In this document: piece by piece, positions 36,470-48,334 of the stretch
How positions within the stretch are numbered: position 1 is the first letter of the stretch
Layout: every line of letters begins with the position of its first letter
Assembly (NCBI RefSeq): GCF_036850765.1
Contig: NC_089495.1
Location: 27,186,875-27,250,874, forward strand
Length of the DNA: 64,000 bases
Direction of reading: 5' to 3'
DNA from: Saccopteryx bilineata
Lineage: Eukaryota > Chordata > Mammalia > Chiroptera > Emballonuridae
The notes under the pieces: generated by a model
The model's database searches: none
Seen by the model: the letters and a program-made list of their open reading frames with translations, nothing else
Told to the model about the DNA's origin: nothing
Program-made: the position numbers and the translations under genes

Positions 36470-36790
36470 ATAATTCAGTATCTTTTGTGGCTTAAAACAA
36501 AAATTCATTATTACCCTTTATGGTGTGAGAATTGACTGGGCTCACCTGCTTGTGGCCTCTCATTCTGTTGTAGTCATATGGCAATGAGGCTAGAGTCATC
36601 TGGAGGCTTTTGCATCAACTCATGGTACCTAGGCTGGTATGGTTGGGATACCTGGGGGCTGGCTGGGCATGTCTTTCCCACACTTTGTCCCCCTGCAGGC
36701 TTTGCACATGGGTTCCTTCACTGCATGCCACCTCAGGGGAGTTGAAATTCTCACACGCCAGCGGGCTTCCCCCAAGCAAATGAACCAAAA
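36470..36790 (+). repeat. Ancient interspersed repeat, family unassigned
   Basis: TTTTGTGGCTTAAAACAAAA, GAGAATTGACTGGGCTCACC, GTCATATGGCAATGAGG and CCCCCTGCAGGC resemble an old mammalian repeat that begins with a GTGGCTTAAAACAACA-type stretch. Class unclear. Confidence 0.45.
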
Positions 36791-36864
36791 GTTTAAAGTC
36801 ATTTTCAACAGATAAAATAAAATAAAACTAATAGTTTAATCATCATTTATTCCCAAGCCAAGTA

Positions 36865-37060
36865 TTATGAATTTATTTTATTGCATTCTTAAAGCTGCCC
36901 TGTAAATTAAGTACCATCATTTCTATATTAAAGAAGAAGAAATTGAGGATCATAATTATAACTTAACTGCATCAGCCCACATAGCTATAAAATGGTCAAC
37001 CCAGGTTTTTTTTTATCCAATTCAAATCCAAATCGGTCTTTCCCTAAAACCCATATCCTT
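36865..37060 (-). repeat. MIR SINE fragment
   Basis: GTACCATCATTTCTATATTA, AAGAAGAAGAAATTGAGG and CATAGCTATAAAATGGTCAA are the degraded reverse complement of MIR. Confidence 0.6.
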
Positions 37061-37064
37061 TCTC

Positions 37065-38330
37065 TCATGCTAAACCACCTTATAAAACCATGAAAAATGA
37101 AATGGCAATATAAGGGATAAATAACAGTTCGGCACACGAATAAAGGATGTCATGAATCCCATGTGATTAATAGCCAAATTAAAGTATGGTCACCAACTAC
37201 TAGGAGTTCAGGAGAGGGAAAGGTCTCTAGTGCTTCTGAGGAGCCTTCCTGGAAGAGAATAAGTGATCTAAGTGCTATGAAGTTTTGTTCACAAACTAGA
37301 GATAACTGAACAAGGTATACATTTTCATTTTTGTTTACCCACAATTTTTACCTACCTCAAAATTCTGTGGGTGTAATTTTTCCTTACACAGATATTAAAA
37401 TTTCAGCTCTGTAAAAGGAAGAACAGATATGGATTTCTTTAAGTGGCTTAGATCACAACTCCAGGTATTTTTTCTAATTTCCTTGTTACTGTGTTAGATT
37501 TTATGACCATTATTATTTAAGCCTAAAAGAGAGTCCAGCCCACTGATTAAAGCAAGATGAGAGGACTCCTTCATTAGCGGAGGCATTTGTACTTTATTTT
37601 ATGGGGAGAAGGCTGATCACAACGCTAAACTGATGGAATATTTTCCCTGCTGGCTGCAGACAGGGAAGCATGGGCCTTGTGCAGCCCTAAAATTCACTTT
37701 GCCTTATGCCTATGGACTATGTCACTACCGGGTGCGTAGCCATATGCTTGTGTTGGCTGCTGTCTCCTGCTGCACCCTCCCCTCTAGTGAGAGCTGTGAG
37801 GGACTCTTTCCACAAACACAGATTCCAAAGAGAGGAGAAAAATGATGCATGTTTATATGGGTATGAAGCAGATTCATCTTCATGCTGATTAAACTGCCCA
37901 AATCAAGTAAAGTGGATCCATGACAAATTAGACAGCGGAGCCCTGTAATGGCTTTTGCAAGCTGAAGTTTCACAGAACTCTCTGTGTTTCTAAAGCTAGA
38001 GCTGACATCATTTGCTAGATCTGAGGGCAATAAAGTGGCCTGGGTTAAGTTTACACACAAGTGTTGTCCAGACACCTTTCTTCTCCCTCAGGGTGCTTTC
38101 TATTCTTACGCTTAGAAATTCTTAAGACCTCTGTGGCACCTCCTGAGTCTTCTGGCTGGATAAAAAGAGCAATCCAAGGCCACAGCCGGGCACCCAAACT
38201 GCAAGGGCTGGAGGTAGTGATGTAGGCACAGAAAGCACATCCTCTGCGCATCTAAGTAGAGCTTGCCTACATTTTTTTTCATAAATAAATATCTTCTGAC
38301 TGTCTGCCTGCTGCTCACTCTATGCAGAAG
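37065..38330. other. Unique DNA
   Basis: No recognised gene. The overlapping open frames at 37.63-38.32 kb, on both strands, show no domain and no splice-supported structure. Confidence 0.45.
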
Positions 38331-38502
38331 TGATTGCAGACTCTTGCATTGGGTGTCATATCCACGTCATGCTCTGTAACTCGCTTATGTTCTCTGCGCT
38401 GTCATTCTTCACTTGCCTTACTCCGCTTAGCTTCAAGTTTCAGCTCAGATAGTCTCTCCTCCAGGAAGCATTCCAAAGCTCCATTCAGTGCCATGCACAC
38501 TT

Positions 38503-40141
38503 TTTTTTTATTTATTTAGAAAATTAAATTTAACAGGATAACATTGTTCCGTAAGAGTACATAGGTTTCAGGTAAATATTTCTATAGCATTTGAACTGTT
38601 GATTATATTGTATACTCATCACCCAAAATCAAATCATTTTCCATCACCTTATATTTGTCATCTTTCCACCCTTCCCCCACCCCTCCCCCACACCCCTCTC
38701 CCCCAGGTCCTCCTTTTCCGTGGTAACCACTTCACTTTTATCTATGTCTATGAGTCTCAGTTTTATATCCCACCTATGTGTGAAATTATACACTTCGTAA
38801 CTTTTTCTGATTTATTATTTCACTCAGTATGGTGTTCTCAAGGTCCATTTATGTTATTGTAAATGTTACAGTGTTGTTGTAAATGTTACTATGTCATCAT
38901 TTTTTATGGCTGAGTAGTCTTCCATTATATACATGTGCCATATCTTCTTTATCCAGTCCTCTATCGAAGGGCACTTTGGTTGTTTACATGTCTTGGCCAC
39001 TGTGAATAACAGTGGGCTGAACATGGGGGTGCATGCATCTTTAAATACCAATATTTTATAGTTTTTAAGGTAGATACTCAGTAGAGGGATTGCTGAGTAA
39101 TATGTAGTTCTATTCTTAGTTGTTGTTTTTTTTTTGAGGAACCACCCATACTTTCTTCCATAATGGTTGTACTAATTTGCTTTCTCACCAGCAGTGAATG
39201 AGGGTTCCTTTTTCTCCACAGCCTCTCCAACACTTGTTATTACCTGTCTTGTTGATAATAGCTAATCTAACAGGTGTGAGGTGGTATCTCATTGTAGTTT
39301 TGATTTGCATTTCTTGAATAGCTAATGAAGATGAGCATCTTTTCATATATCTGTTGGACATCTGTGTGTCTTTCTGGGAGAAGTGTCTGTTCAGGTCCCC
39401 TCCCCATTTTTTTAAAAAAATTTTTTTACAGAGACAGAGAGAGCCAGAGAGAGGGATAGATAGAGACAGACAGGAACGGAGAGAGATGAGAAGCATCAAT
39501 CATCAGTGTTTCATTGTGACACCTTTGTTCATCGATTGCCCTCTCATATGTGCCTTGACCATGGGCCTTCAGCAGACCGAGTAACCCCTTGCTCGAGCCA
39601 GCAACCTTATGTCCAAGCTTGTAAGCTTTTTGCTCAAACCAGATGAGCCTGCGCTCAAGCTGATGATCTCAGGGTCTCGAACCTGGGTCCTCTGCATCCC
39701 AGTCCAACGCCCTAACCACTGTGCCACCGCCTGGTCAGGCCTCTCTCCATATTTTAACTGGGTTGTTTTCTTGTTTGTTACTGAGCTTTGCGGTGAAAGG
39801 AAAATTGAAAAGCCACATGCAAAAGAATGAAACTTGACTACAGTTTGTCCCCTGCACAAAAAATAATTCAAAATTTATCTAAAGACCTAAATATAAGAAT
39901 CTGAAACAATAAATTAAATGGAAGAAAACATAGGTACTAAACTCGTGGACCTTGGCCATAGAAAACAATTTTTGAATTTGACCCTAAAGGCAAGAGAAGT
40001 AATGGCAAAAATAAATGAATAGGATTATATCAAACTAAAAAGTTCTGCACAGCAAAAGAAACTGACAACAAAACAAATTGGCAGCCAACTAAATGGGAGA
40101 TGGTATTTGGAAACAATAGCTCCAATAAGAAGTTAATAGCA
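38503..40141 (-). mobile_element. 5'-inverted (twin-primed) L1 with target duplication
   Basis: 38503-39783 is the 3' end of an L1 on the minus strand (3'UTR AATTAAATTTAACAGGATAA through ORF2 CATTTCTTGAATAGC). 39784-40141 is ORF2 sequence on the plus strand (AGCCACATGCAAAAGAATG, ATCAAACTAAAAAGTTCTGC, AACTAAATGGGAGATGG). The inverted piece lies just upstream of the other in the L1, as twin priming produces. The direct repeat atgcacactt (38493-38502 and 40142-40151) brackets the whole insertion. A SINE lies inside. Confidence 0.92.
39413..39739 (-). repeat. SINE, type A, inside the L1
   Basis: A full minus-strand type A copy (body complement TGAGAAGCATCAATCATCAG, CATATGTGCCTTGACC, head complement GCCTGGTCAGGC). 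CCTCTCCCCAT-like and CCTCTCTCCAT-like flanks suggest the target duplication. Confidence 0.92.
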
Positions 40142-40334
40142 ATGCACACTTCTATCCTGTCCCTGCAGTCGTTCAGTCCACTGGAGGCATCTGTATGGCA
40201 TGTCTGGCTATATAAGCTCCCTGAAAATAAAGATCGTTTCTTATTCCTCCTTGTTGTCTCAGTGCCCAGCTCTGTGCCTGACTTGTACTTAGAGCTCAGA
40301 AGTATTTGAATTAGAATAGACAGGAGATCAATGA

Positions 40335-41464
40335 GGGAAACAAGGGAGCTGGATGTCTCAGGCACTAGTGTCTTTCTGCATCTCTTAGAAGGGGTTCTTT
40401 CTACAGGGATTTTGTTCAGATTAACTCCATGTTGTCTCACGGAACTAAAATTCCATTTTAAATTTTTTTCTGAAGTTCTACACTGTTCTAGACTACATAA
40501 CTGGGAGGTTCTGACGATTCATTGAGTCTGTCCCACTTCCCTTAAGACTCATGGGAAGAGCCCAGGAGGAAAAAGGTAGAAACCGATACAACCAGAAGGC
40601 TTGTGCAGGCCTCAGAGCCGGAGTGGGAGTTTCTCTCAGCAGCGAAGCAGGAAGCCAGGGAGGCAGACAGAACGGAGGGGTACCAATCGAGAGGCATGTG
40701 CTCCCCTGGCCCGGGAAGAGAGACAGCAAGCCAAAGAGGGTAAGCATAAATGGAAAGGAATTCAAGTTAATTTCCTAGAAGAACTGACACTATCTGAGAC
40801 GTGCTTGGATGTGCCAGATTTTAAACAGCCTCCGGCTAAATGGGAGTGATGCTGGCTGCCTTGCAGTGCCTTCCAGAGGCCAGCAGCAGGCTCTGGCCTG
40901 CTCCGTGGCACATCAGAAACGAGAAAGCCTGGAATGTTGGCTGCTTTCTGTGAACGATCCCAGCGCCAATCAGAAGATCACAAATTCATTTAAGGCCAGC
41001 GTGAAACGAAGTGAGTACCAGGCCCCCCTAAAGCTTTCTGATCAGCTCAGAAGGCAGGGAGGCGATGGGATACAGTAGACACTCCTCCAAAATCAGTGAA
41101 CCGTTATTTGCATCTCCTTGGGGGATAGGAGATGGTGCCAACGAGAAAGGATGGGAGGGCATTTCCTTCACGGTCACGCTGTGAAGCCCCGAGGAGCTTA
41201 GTCCCAGCCTCACTTGCTCTAATGTTATTTGAATTCGATCTTCTGCAAATGCTGCTTTCGCAAAAGATGGTACTAATGTTTCCTGCTGAATTTAAAGAAA
41301 AAGAATCGAAGAACTGTTTCAGCTTTCTTAGCCTCATCATCAGTGAATAGGGTTCATGACCTTGGAGTGAAGGGGGTTGTGGTTTCTTCAGGTGAAAGCC
41401 TGTCCACAGGAGCAATGTAGAGAGGGTGCCCTGAGCTCCTGAGAGATGCTCTTGAACCGAGGAG
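40335..41464. other. Unique, moderately GC-rich DNA
   Basis: 40.54-41.46 kb is more GC-rich than most of the window and repeat-free. Overlapping open frames of 60-121 codons occur on both strands, but none has a recognisable family, so I do not call a gene. Confidence 0.45.
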
Positions 41465-41870
41465 AACAATGAATTGCAGTTCTCAGCTGCATATCGAATG
41501 CTTCCTATTGGCTCACCCTCCTTTGCAGTAAATCACCTTACTCTTTATTACAATAGATGGCAATAGTGCATTGCTTGTCAGCAACATGTGCAATAATAAG
41601 GCTTTTTCAGACAGCCTCTCAAATACAGATTGTGATGTCTGTGGAGAAATAGAACTGCTTTTACAAAGGATATGAGCAACAGCTCCATAATAAGGCCAGA
41701 TCCGGTATTTCAGTGGAAGGGTCTCTATTTTCTTACATTACTACAAGAAATTTATTGCAAAGAGCATGATGGAAATTCACTATTTAATTGAAAACTATTT
41801 ATGAAATCGAGGTCCTATTAATTCAGCAACAGAAATACAGCCTCCCAGATGTTTAAAGCCTACAGAAACT
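41465..41870. other. Candidate conserved non-coding block
   Basis: Repeat-free sequence with balanced composition and several homeodomain-like ATTA/TAAT cores (for example near 41545, 41788 and 41820). It has no frame of note and no simple repeats. The suggestion that it is an enhancer-like element is inference from texture only. Confidence 0.3.
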
Positions 41871-41879
41871 GTGAATTAT

Positions 41880-42115
41880 CTGGTCGACTTGGGAACCAAC
41901 CAGAAGGCTTGGATTCAAAGCCTGCCTCTGTGGCTGAGCAGCTGTGAGCCCACGGGTGAATTATTTAGACTCCCTCCTGACCACCTCTGTTTAAAGGAGA
42001 TAATAGGTAATAATAACACCCTCTCTACAGGATTGTGGGTTCAGTGAGATAAGATCTATAACATGCCGCAACAATGCCTGTAACACAAGGATCTAATAAG
42101 TGTTATTTGTTGTTA
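41880..42115 (+). repeat. MIR SINE fragment
   Basis: CTTGGATTCAAAGCCTGCCT, TGAGCAGCTGTGAGCCCACG, GTGAATTATTTAGACTCCC, GGATTGTGGGTTCAGTGAGA and AATAAGTGTTATTTGTTGTT give nearly the full MIR order in sense. Confidence 0.85.
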
Positions 42116-44780
42116 TCTTATGCCCTATGTTTTTAAGTTTCTAACATGGTAGGGCCAGATGGTCTATTTAATTCAGGACACCTGTAGAATGCCTGCTCCT
42201 TCTCTCTTGCCCTTCCCTTCATGCCTGTATCGATTTGAGTTCTCAGAAAATATTCCAGGGGAATTGAATTTTGAGCTTCCCAAATGAAGAAAATGAAGAG
42301 ACCAAAGTCAGCTTGTCCCCACTGGGTTGGCATCTGACAAAGATTTGGAGTGGCTCTGAGGCATGACAGAGAACAACTGAAACTCACGCTGTCAGCCTGA
42401 AATGCATCAAAGCTGCGTGCTGGCATGAGTCACCCCAGGGACAAACCCCATTCAGTGTCGTCCCTGCAGAATCACACTTGGTCCTGGCAGGATGGGAACT
42501 CACTTACCATCCCATATGGCACCTAGTTTGTTGTATGCAGTTGATGAGAAAGAAATAATGACAGTAATAACCTCTCTTCACCCACAAACAGTGTTCAGTT
42601 AGGGACATCTGTCACCATTATAACTACTGACAAAAATTTTGATATCACTTCGTGCTGCTTTAAACCCGATAAGGCTCTTTCCTTCGAAGCTAATAAGGAG
42701 GATACCTTGCCTAAGCTGTGAACATTAAGGAAGCCCACCGATGTAACAGGCACACCTGCTCCTGCTCTCTGTGGGTGAGTTGCTGGCACAGAGAAAGGTG
42801 TGATACATCCACTTCAGATTGTTTTTCCTGTGCTTAATTCCACTTCATTCGCCAGAATCTCCTCTATACCCCTCCTACCAAAAAGGTATCTAAAGACTTT
42901 GGAAGCAAGATTCTCCAGAGAATCTTGACTGGCTTCTTCTTTCTTTCTGGATGCATCAAGCTACTCCTCTTACATGTGTCGTATGAGCCTCTTAGTGACC
43001 TGGGCTACACAGTGTCCCTGGGACAATGGTTTATAAACATATAAAATTGTTTTCACTTCTCCTGTAGATTTAAAGCTATGTTGCAGGTAATATCTACATA
43101 GAAGGAAGCAGGCTTCCAGACCCTTCAGAATTTGACAAAGGTCAGCCCAAAATGAAACCTAGGTAGGTCTGACCTCATGATTTCCTAGCAGGTCTCAATA
43201 TTCTGATCATTTAGGAGAAAATAAAATGTCCATATGTTATTACTCCAAAGCACTGAGCAGATCAAGGTCTAATGAAATGTCTTTAATCAAGGCAAACAAC
43301 CCACATGTAAGTGGGCAGGGGACCCCAAATTGCTTTATTTTCACAGACTTTATTTTAATATAGAACTTATAATTGCACTTAGTTCTTGTTATTATTTATT
43401 TTGCAAAGTTAACATTTCTTGTCTGAGGTACAAACTGATAGATACCTCAGGGTTTAAGAGGTTTTGCTATAATAGCTTTGAACTGATTCCCTCTTTACAA
43501 ATAGCATATACTATCATAATTGTGATGAATGTGATATAAGGCATTCATTTATTGAGCAAATATTTACTATGGCCCATGAGATTGTAACAGTAATTTCAGC
43601 TGGTTGAGGAAATAGAATGGACACGTGAAGAATTACTTTCTAAACTCTCTCAGATTATTTCTTTCGCCATATTTTATGCGTTAAATTCAATTTCTCTGTC
43701 CTGCTTTCTCCTACAGAGACTGCACAGATTTTTGTACTCAACAACCCTTATTTTAGACTATGCAATGATTTGCAAAACAGTACATACTATTTTTTAAAGA
43801 CTACCTTGGGTAACTTTCCTGTAATGTTTGAATCAGAGATATTTTACCCAAAAACCACAATTTTCAATACAGTCAAGTTGCTCAATTGCTTCCCTGAGAG
43901 GCAGAAATTACTGTTTTGATTTTTTTTTTCTTAAGGAAGAATAAGCCATTACAGATTTTGTTTTAATCCTACCACTAATAGCCACTTCTCCTTCCTTACT
44001 TTTAGAGTTCTCGATAGTTTTCAACAATGACTACTTTCAAAAATATTATTTTTCGAGGTTTCTCTCTCTATCACAATACCCAATGCCAGGAAACCATGAA
44101 GTAGCACCTGAAAACACATTAAAGACAAAAAAAGTATGAGTCAAATATTTTCTATCTAGCCATGTTATCTATTAAGTATATAAAATATAAAAAGCCATAT
44201 ACAACAAAGACAGACAATTTAAAATGGGAAAATTTAGAAAATACTTCTTCAATCAGTAGCACTTAAAGAAATGATTTGGGATTTTTACTCAGGAAATGAC
44301 TGGAAAAGTTTAACAGCATGTTGGTGAGCAATGAGTATATTTTGCCACAGGAAGGAGACTTGACTTGGGATGGTGAATACAAAATAAAGCATACAGATGA
44401 TGTATCATAAACTTGTACACCTACATAAGTTTATTAATCATGATCACCCCAGTAAATTAAATTAAAAAATTTTTAAATAACAAAATTAAATAAAATTAAA
44501 GCATGTGGTGATAAGGGTGATAGAACAGTATAGTGGTACAAGATGGCTTGATAATAGAGAAATAAAAAATTACAAAAGAATAGAGGAGAGTGCAAGTAAA
44601 GTAAACTCACAGGTGCCTCATTGCTAGTAGTTGAGTGGCAAAGAAAGCATTTGAAACTAGCAAATCAAATAGCAGAAATGTAACAGTACAATAGTAAAAG
44701 TAAAGGAAAAATAAGTTACTTTGGGGGTGAGTAGCTAGGTAGAAAGGAGAAAGAAGAATAGTGATGAAGAATATAAGAAG
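42116..44780. other. Unique DNA, 2.7 kb
   Basis: No exon, RNA gene or repeat named. Composition drops to very AT-rich after 43.3 kb. Confidence 0.45.
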
Positions 44781-44794
44781 ATGTAAAATAATTT

Positions 44795-44799
44795 TACAC

Positions 44800-44858
<59 letters not shown>

Positions 44859-44870
44859 AGAGAGAGAGGA
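44795..44870. repeat. Compound CA / TA / GA microsatellite
   Basis: Three adjoining dinucleotide runs that sit in the SINE's tail. Confidence 0.93.
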
Positions 44871-45046
44871 AGGGAGATGAGAAGAATCAACTCATCATTG
44901 TGGTTCCTTAGTTGTTCATTGACTGCTTTCTCATACATGCCTGTGCCTAGAGAGTGGGGGGGGGCAGCTGTGCCAGTTACCCCTTGCTCAAGCCAGGAAT
45001 ATTGGGTTCAAGCCGACAACCTTTGGGCTCAAGCCAGTGACTACAG

Positions 45047-45367
45047 CAGGGGTTGGGAACCTATGGCTCGCGAGCCGGATGTGGCTCTTTTGATGGCTGC
45101 ATCTGGCTCACAGACAAATCTTTAATAAAAAAAAATAATAACATTAAAAATATAAAACATTCTCATGTATTCCAATCCATTCATTTCCTACTGCTCATGT
45201 TCATGGTTGCGGATGGCTGGAGCCAATCACAGCTGTGGATGGGACAACACCAAATTTTTATTGGATAACGCGTAACATACACGGGTCATTGTATGGTTCT
45301 CACGAAATTACATTTTAAAATATGTGGCATTCATGGCTCTCTCAGCGAAAAAGTTTCCCGACTCCTG
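45047..45367 (+). mobile_element. Non-autonomous hAT element
   Basis: A 321-bp element with terminal inverted repeats CAGGGGTTGGGAACC and (reverse complement of the right end) CAGGAGTCGGGAAAC. The 8-bp flanks are gactacag (45039-45046) and cactacag (45368-45375), 7 of 8 identical. A perfect palindrome ggctcgcgagcc lies just inside the left end. No transposase. It is inserted in a SINE, so it is younger than that SINE. Confidence 0.92.
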
Positions 45368-45497
45368 CACTACAGGATCATGTGAATGAGCCCAAGCTCA
45401 TGCTGGCAACTTCGGGGCTTTGAAACTAGGAACTCATTGTCCCAGCCAATCCTCTACCCAGTGTGCCACCACTGGTCAGGTGTAAAATAACTTTCTT

Positions 45498-46109
45498 CTT
45501 TTTTTTGTTTTGTTCTGTTTTTAGGTGAGAGGAGGGGAGATAGTAAGGTAGACTCCCACATACGCACCAATGGAGCTATTTTTAGTGCCCGAGGCTGACG
45601 CTTGGACCAACTTAGCTATCCTCAGTGCCTGGGGACACACTCAAACCAATAGAGGCACTGGCTGCAAAAGGGGATGAGGGAGAGAAGGGGGAGAGGGAGG
45701 AGGGGAGAAGCAGATGGTCGCTTCACCTGTGTTCCCTGACCAGGAATCGAACCTGGGGCATCCATACACCAGGCTGATGCTCTATCCCAGTGGTCCCCAA
45801 CCCTCGGGCCGCAGGCCGGTACCAGTCCGTGGGTCATTTGGTACCGGTCCGCAGAGAAAGAATAAATAACTTACATTATTTCTATTTTATTTATATTTAA
45901 ATCTGAATGATGTTTTATTTTTTAAAAAATGACCAGATTCCCTCTGTTACATCCGTCTAAGACTTACTCTTGATGCTTGTCTTGGTTACGTGATACATTG
46001 TCCCACCCTAAAGGCCGGTCTGTGAAAATATTTTCTGACATTAAACCGATCCGTGGCCCAAAAAACGTTGGGGACCACTGCTCTATCCACTGAGCCACTG
46101 GCCAGGGCC
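45498..46109 (-). repeat. SINE, type C, carrying a hAT MITE
   Basis: A minus-strand type C SINE interrupted at 45788-46080. Flanks are taaaataactttctt (45483-45497) and taaaataatttctt-type sequence from 46110, so it landed in the right-hand target copy left by the SINE at 44795. Confidence 0.92.
45788..46080 (+). mobile_element. Non-autonomous hAT element with perfect TIRs
   Basis: A 293-bp element. The ends CAGTGGTCCCCAAC and GTTGGGGACCACTG are perfect 14-bp inverted repeats. The perfect 8-bp target duplication ctctatcc lies at 45780-45787 and 46081-46088. It contains GGTACCGGTCCGCAG and a matching GGCCGGTACCAGTCCG near the left side. It has no coding capacity and is a clear hAT MITE. Confidence 0.96.
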
Positions 46110-47241
46110 TAAAATAATTTCTTAATGCATATACAATGAAACTAATAGATACTAGGTATGATTATAGTGATAACCACATGAAAATGCAGTTTTTAAAAAA
46201 TATCACAGGATGTACAATTTTTAAAATGTAAATAGGAGTATCTAATTCAACAGAACCTCACCCACTTGGGTATAATCAGATCGTAGATGACCTGAAGGAA
46301 AGAAAAGAGCAAACTCCAGGCATCCTCCCCAATCTAAGGGAAGAAAAACAAAAAAACCCAAATAAGAAACACATGTGATGTTCACAGCCCAGGGGCACTC
46401 ACGGAAAGACTGGGAACTGATCACAGGGCTTTAGAAAGTCCTCCAACCCTGCACTTCAACACTACATTTAAAAACAATGGATGACATATATTCATATTTC
46501 TTTATTTTGCATAAAGAAAAATCAGGAAAGATATTCAAGAAAATGATAGATGAGGTTGCCTGTTAGAGGCCAACAGTGAAAACCCAGAATAAATGGGGGC
46601 TCGCCTTGGAGGAAAACATTATACTTGATCTCGATTTGATTCTATTTTTTTATCAAAATGAAAATATTGCCTATAAAAATGTATTTTTGTTATGCAAAAT
46701 AAAATGAAATCTTTAAAACAAATTACACTCCAACAGCGGTAATTTCATCAGAAAACTGTCCTCTGACTTACGCTATCATCTTATGTTCTTTTCATACACA
46801 CTCAGACTTCTCAAAGGGTAGTAAATATTTTAATAAAAGCATGAGTGAATTACATCAACTTTCTCTACTTCCTCACCATTTCTTCATAACTGCCCTATAA
46901 ATATTTGCACTTGACTTCTCAAAGTCAACAACACTCTCCTGTGGTCAAGGCTATACAAATTATCAATAACATACTCACTTTTACTTACCAGTTATGTATA
47001 AGCTATGGCTAAATCAAAGCGTGAATTGAGAATGTTAGGCAAGCTGACACTTAAAGGAAATCAGAAATGACTTTTTTTTTAGTAAATAATATTTATCTCC
47101 TAATTATTTTGTTTGTTTCTGATGCTGCAGTTTTTGATAGTTTTCAACTCTGTTAAAATAATGTTAGATGAAATAATTTTGATTTTTGACATGGTATTTT
47201 AGTAAGAATATTAGTTTTTGATTCTATTATGTGAGCAAGGT

Positions 47242-47297
47242 TTGTGTGTGTATTTAGGTATGTCTGTGTGTGTGTCTGTGTGTGTGTGTGTGCGCAC
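47242..47297. repeat. TG-rich microsatellite
   Basis: Interrupted TG repeats ending in a short GC-alternating TGCGCAC. A C9/CA tract lies 130 bp downstream (47431-47453). Confidence 0.9.
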
Positions 47298-47559
47298 AAG
47301 GCTTACAAAGTGTCCATACTCCAGATGCAGCAGTTCACACATTGCAATCAGGCATCCCCAATTCCACACCACATGGTGTTCATTCACGGGAGCTCCTATA
47401 TCCCCCATCTCAGGGTCTCTTCTTAGCCTCCCCCCCCCACACACACACACGCACCAGTTTTGAAAACGTTTGTTATCAAAGCAGCAAGTTCATCTGCGTG
47501 TCCTTTCTTCCTCTGGTTAATGCCAACTTTACTTTCCAGGCTTAGTGTGATGAAAAGGA

Positions 47560-48260
47560 ATCTGAAATTGTATTTTGTCTGAGGTGACAAGGGAGCACAA
47601 ATTTTTGTGACACAATTGAAAGAAAATGTGTTTTAAAAATAAAAAGGAAAATGACCTTGTATTTTAGTTTTGGTGCCAGAGTTTACTTCATTATGTTAAT
47701 TCTGGAGGGCCGGCGAAAGAAAACTAACTTAAATTGAACAGTAATCCATAGCGAAATTGACTAATCCAGTTTCACTTTCGTTAAATGCAAAAAGTAGTAG
47801 ATTGAATTGAAAATAACAAACAGGCAAGTGGCGTTTCTCAATTGCTAATACAGTGGAAAGCCAAGGTCTTCTTGCACGAGATGTGCATGTAGCATAAGGT
47901 GTGTGTGTACAAATGAGAATCTCGCAGCCTGTTCTTATGAAACCCTGCATGAAACCCTCCGAATTCAAAAGAGTAATCTCTAACTCAGGCAAATCAAAGA
48001 AGCACTTTTATCTGGCAAAAGCAAGCATAAACAAGGAAGATCAAGTAAATAGCAATTAGGAATTTCACTAGAAAAAGCCATGGAGCAATACAAATAAATG
48101 TTCCCTGTATTATGTAATGAACTCAGCTTTGTGGCTAACAGATAACTCCCATCCACACATTCACTGCACAGCGGCTTCTGCCGTGACAGCTTGTCTTCTT
48201 AGTAACTGTCCCAATGCCAATTTAAAAAGCATTCTCAAAAGTACCAGAAAGTATGTATAA
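47560..48260. other. Candidate conserved non-coding block
   Basis: Repeat-free, non-coding, with ATTA-type cores and mixed composition. No frame or RNA fold stands out. Functional interpretation is inference only. Confidence 0.28.
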
Positions 48261-48293
48261 TTTGCTATCATTTATTTAAGGAGAAAGAGAATC

Positions 48294-48294
<1 letters not shown>

Positions 48295-48333
<39 letters not shown>
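48295..48333. repeat. (GT)n microsatellite
   Basis: About 19 perfect GT units. Confidence 0.96.

Positions 48334-48334
<1 letters not shown>

Larger units (their letters stand above)
38340..40330 (+). repeat. L2 LINE 3' end, split by an L1
   Basis: The left part (38340-38502) reads CTTCAAGTTTCAGCTCAGAT, AGTCTCTCCTCCAGGAAGCA. The right part (40142-40330) reads TAAGCTCCCTGAAAATAAAG, CAGTGCCCAGCTCTGTGCC and TAGAGCTCAGAAGTATTTGA. Together they are the well-known L2 3' end in sense. Its continuity across the L1 confirms the insertion boundaries. Confidence 0.8.
44795..45480 (-). repeat. SINE, type A, carrying a hAT MITE
   Basis: A minus-strand type A SINE with an expanded CA/TA/GA tail (44795-44870). 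Its body is split by the hAT element at 45047-45367. Flanks are tgtaaaataat (44782-44792) and tgtaaaataac (45481-45491). Confidence 0.9.

Noticed and set aside
40493..41469. Several overlapping frames of 70-121 codons in GC-richer DNA
   Set aside because: They occur in all frames on both strands with no domain, and are explained by lower AT content rather than coding.
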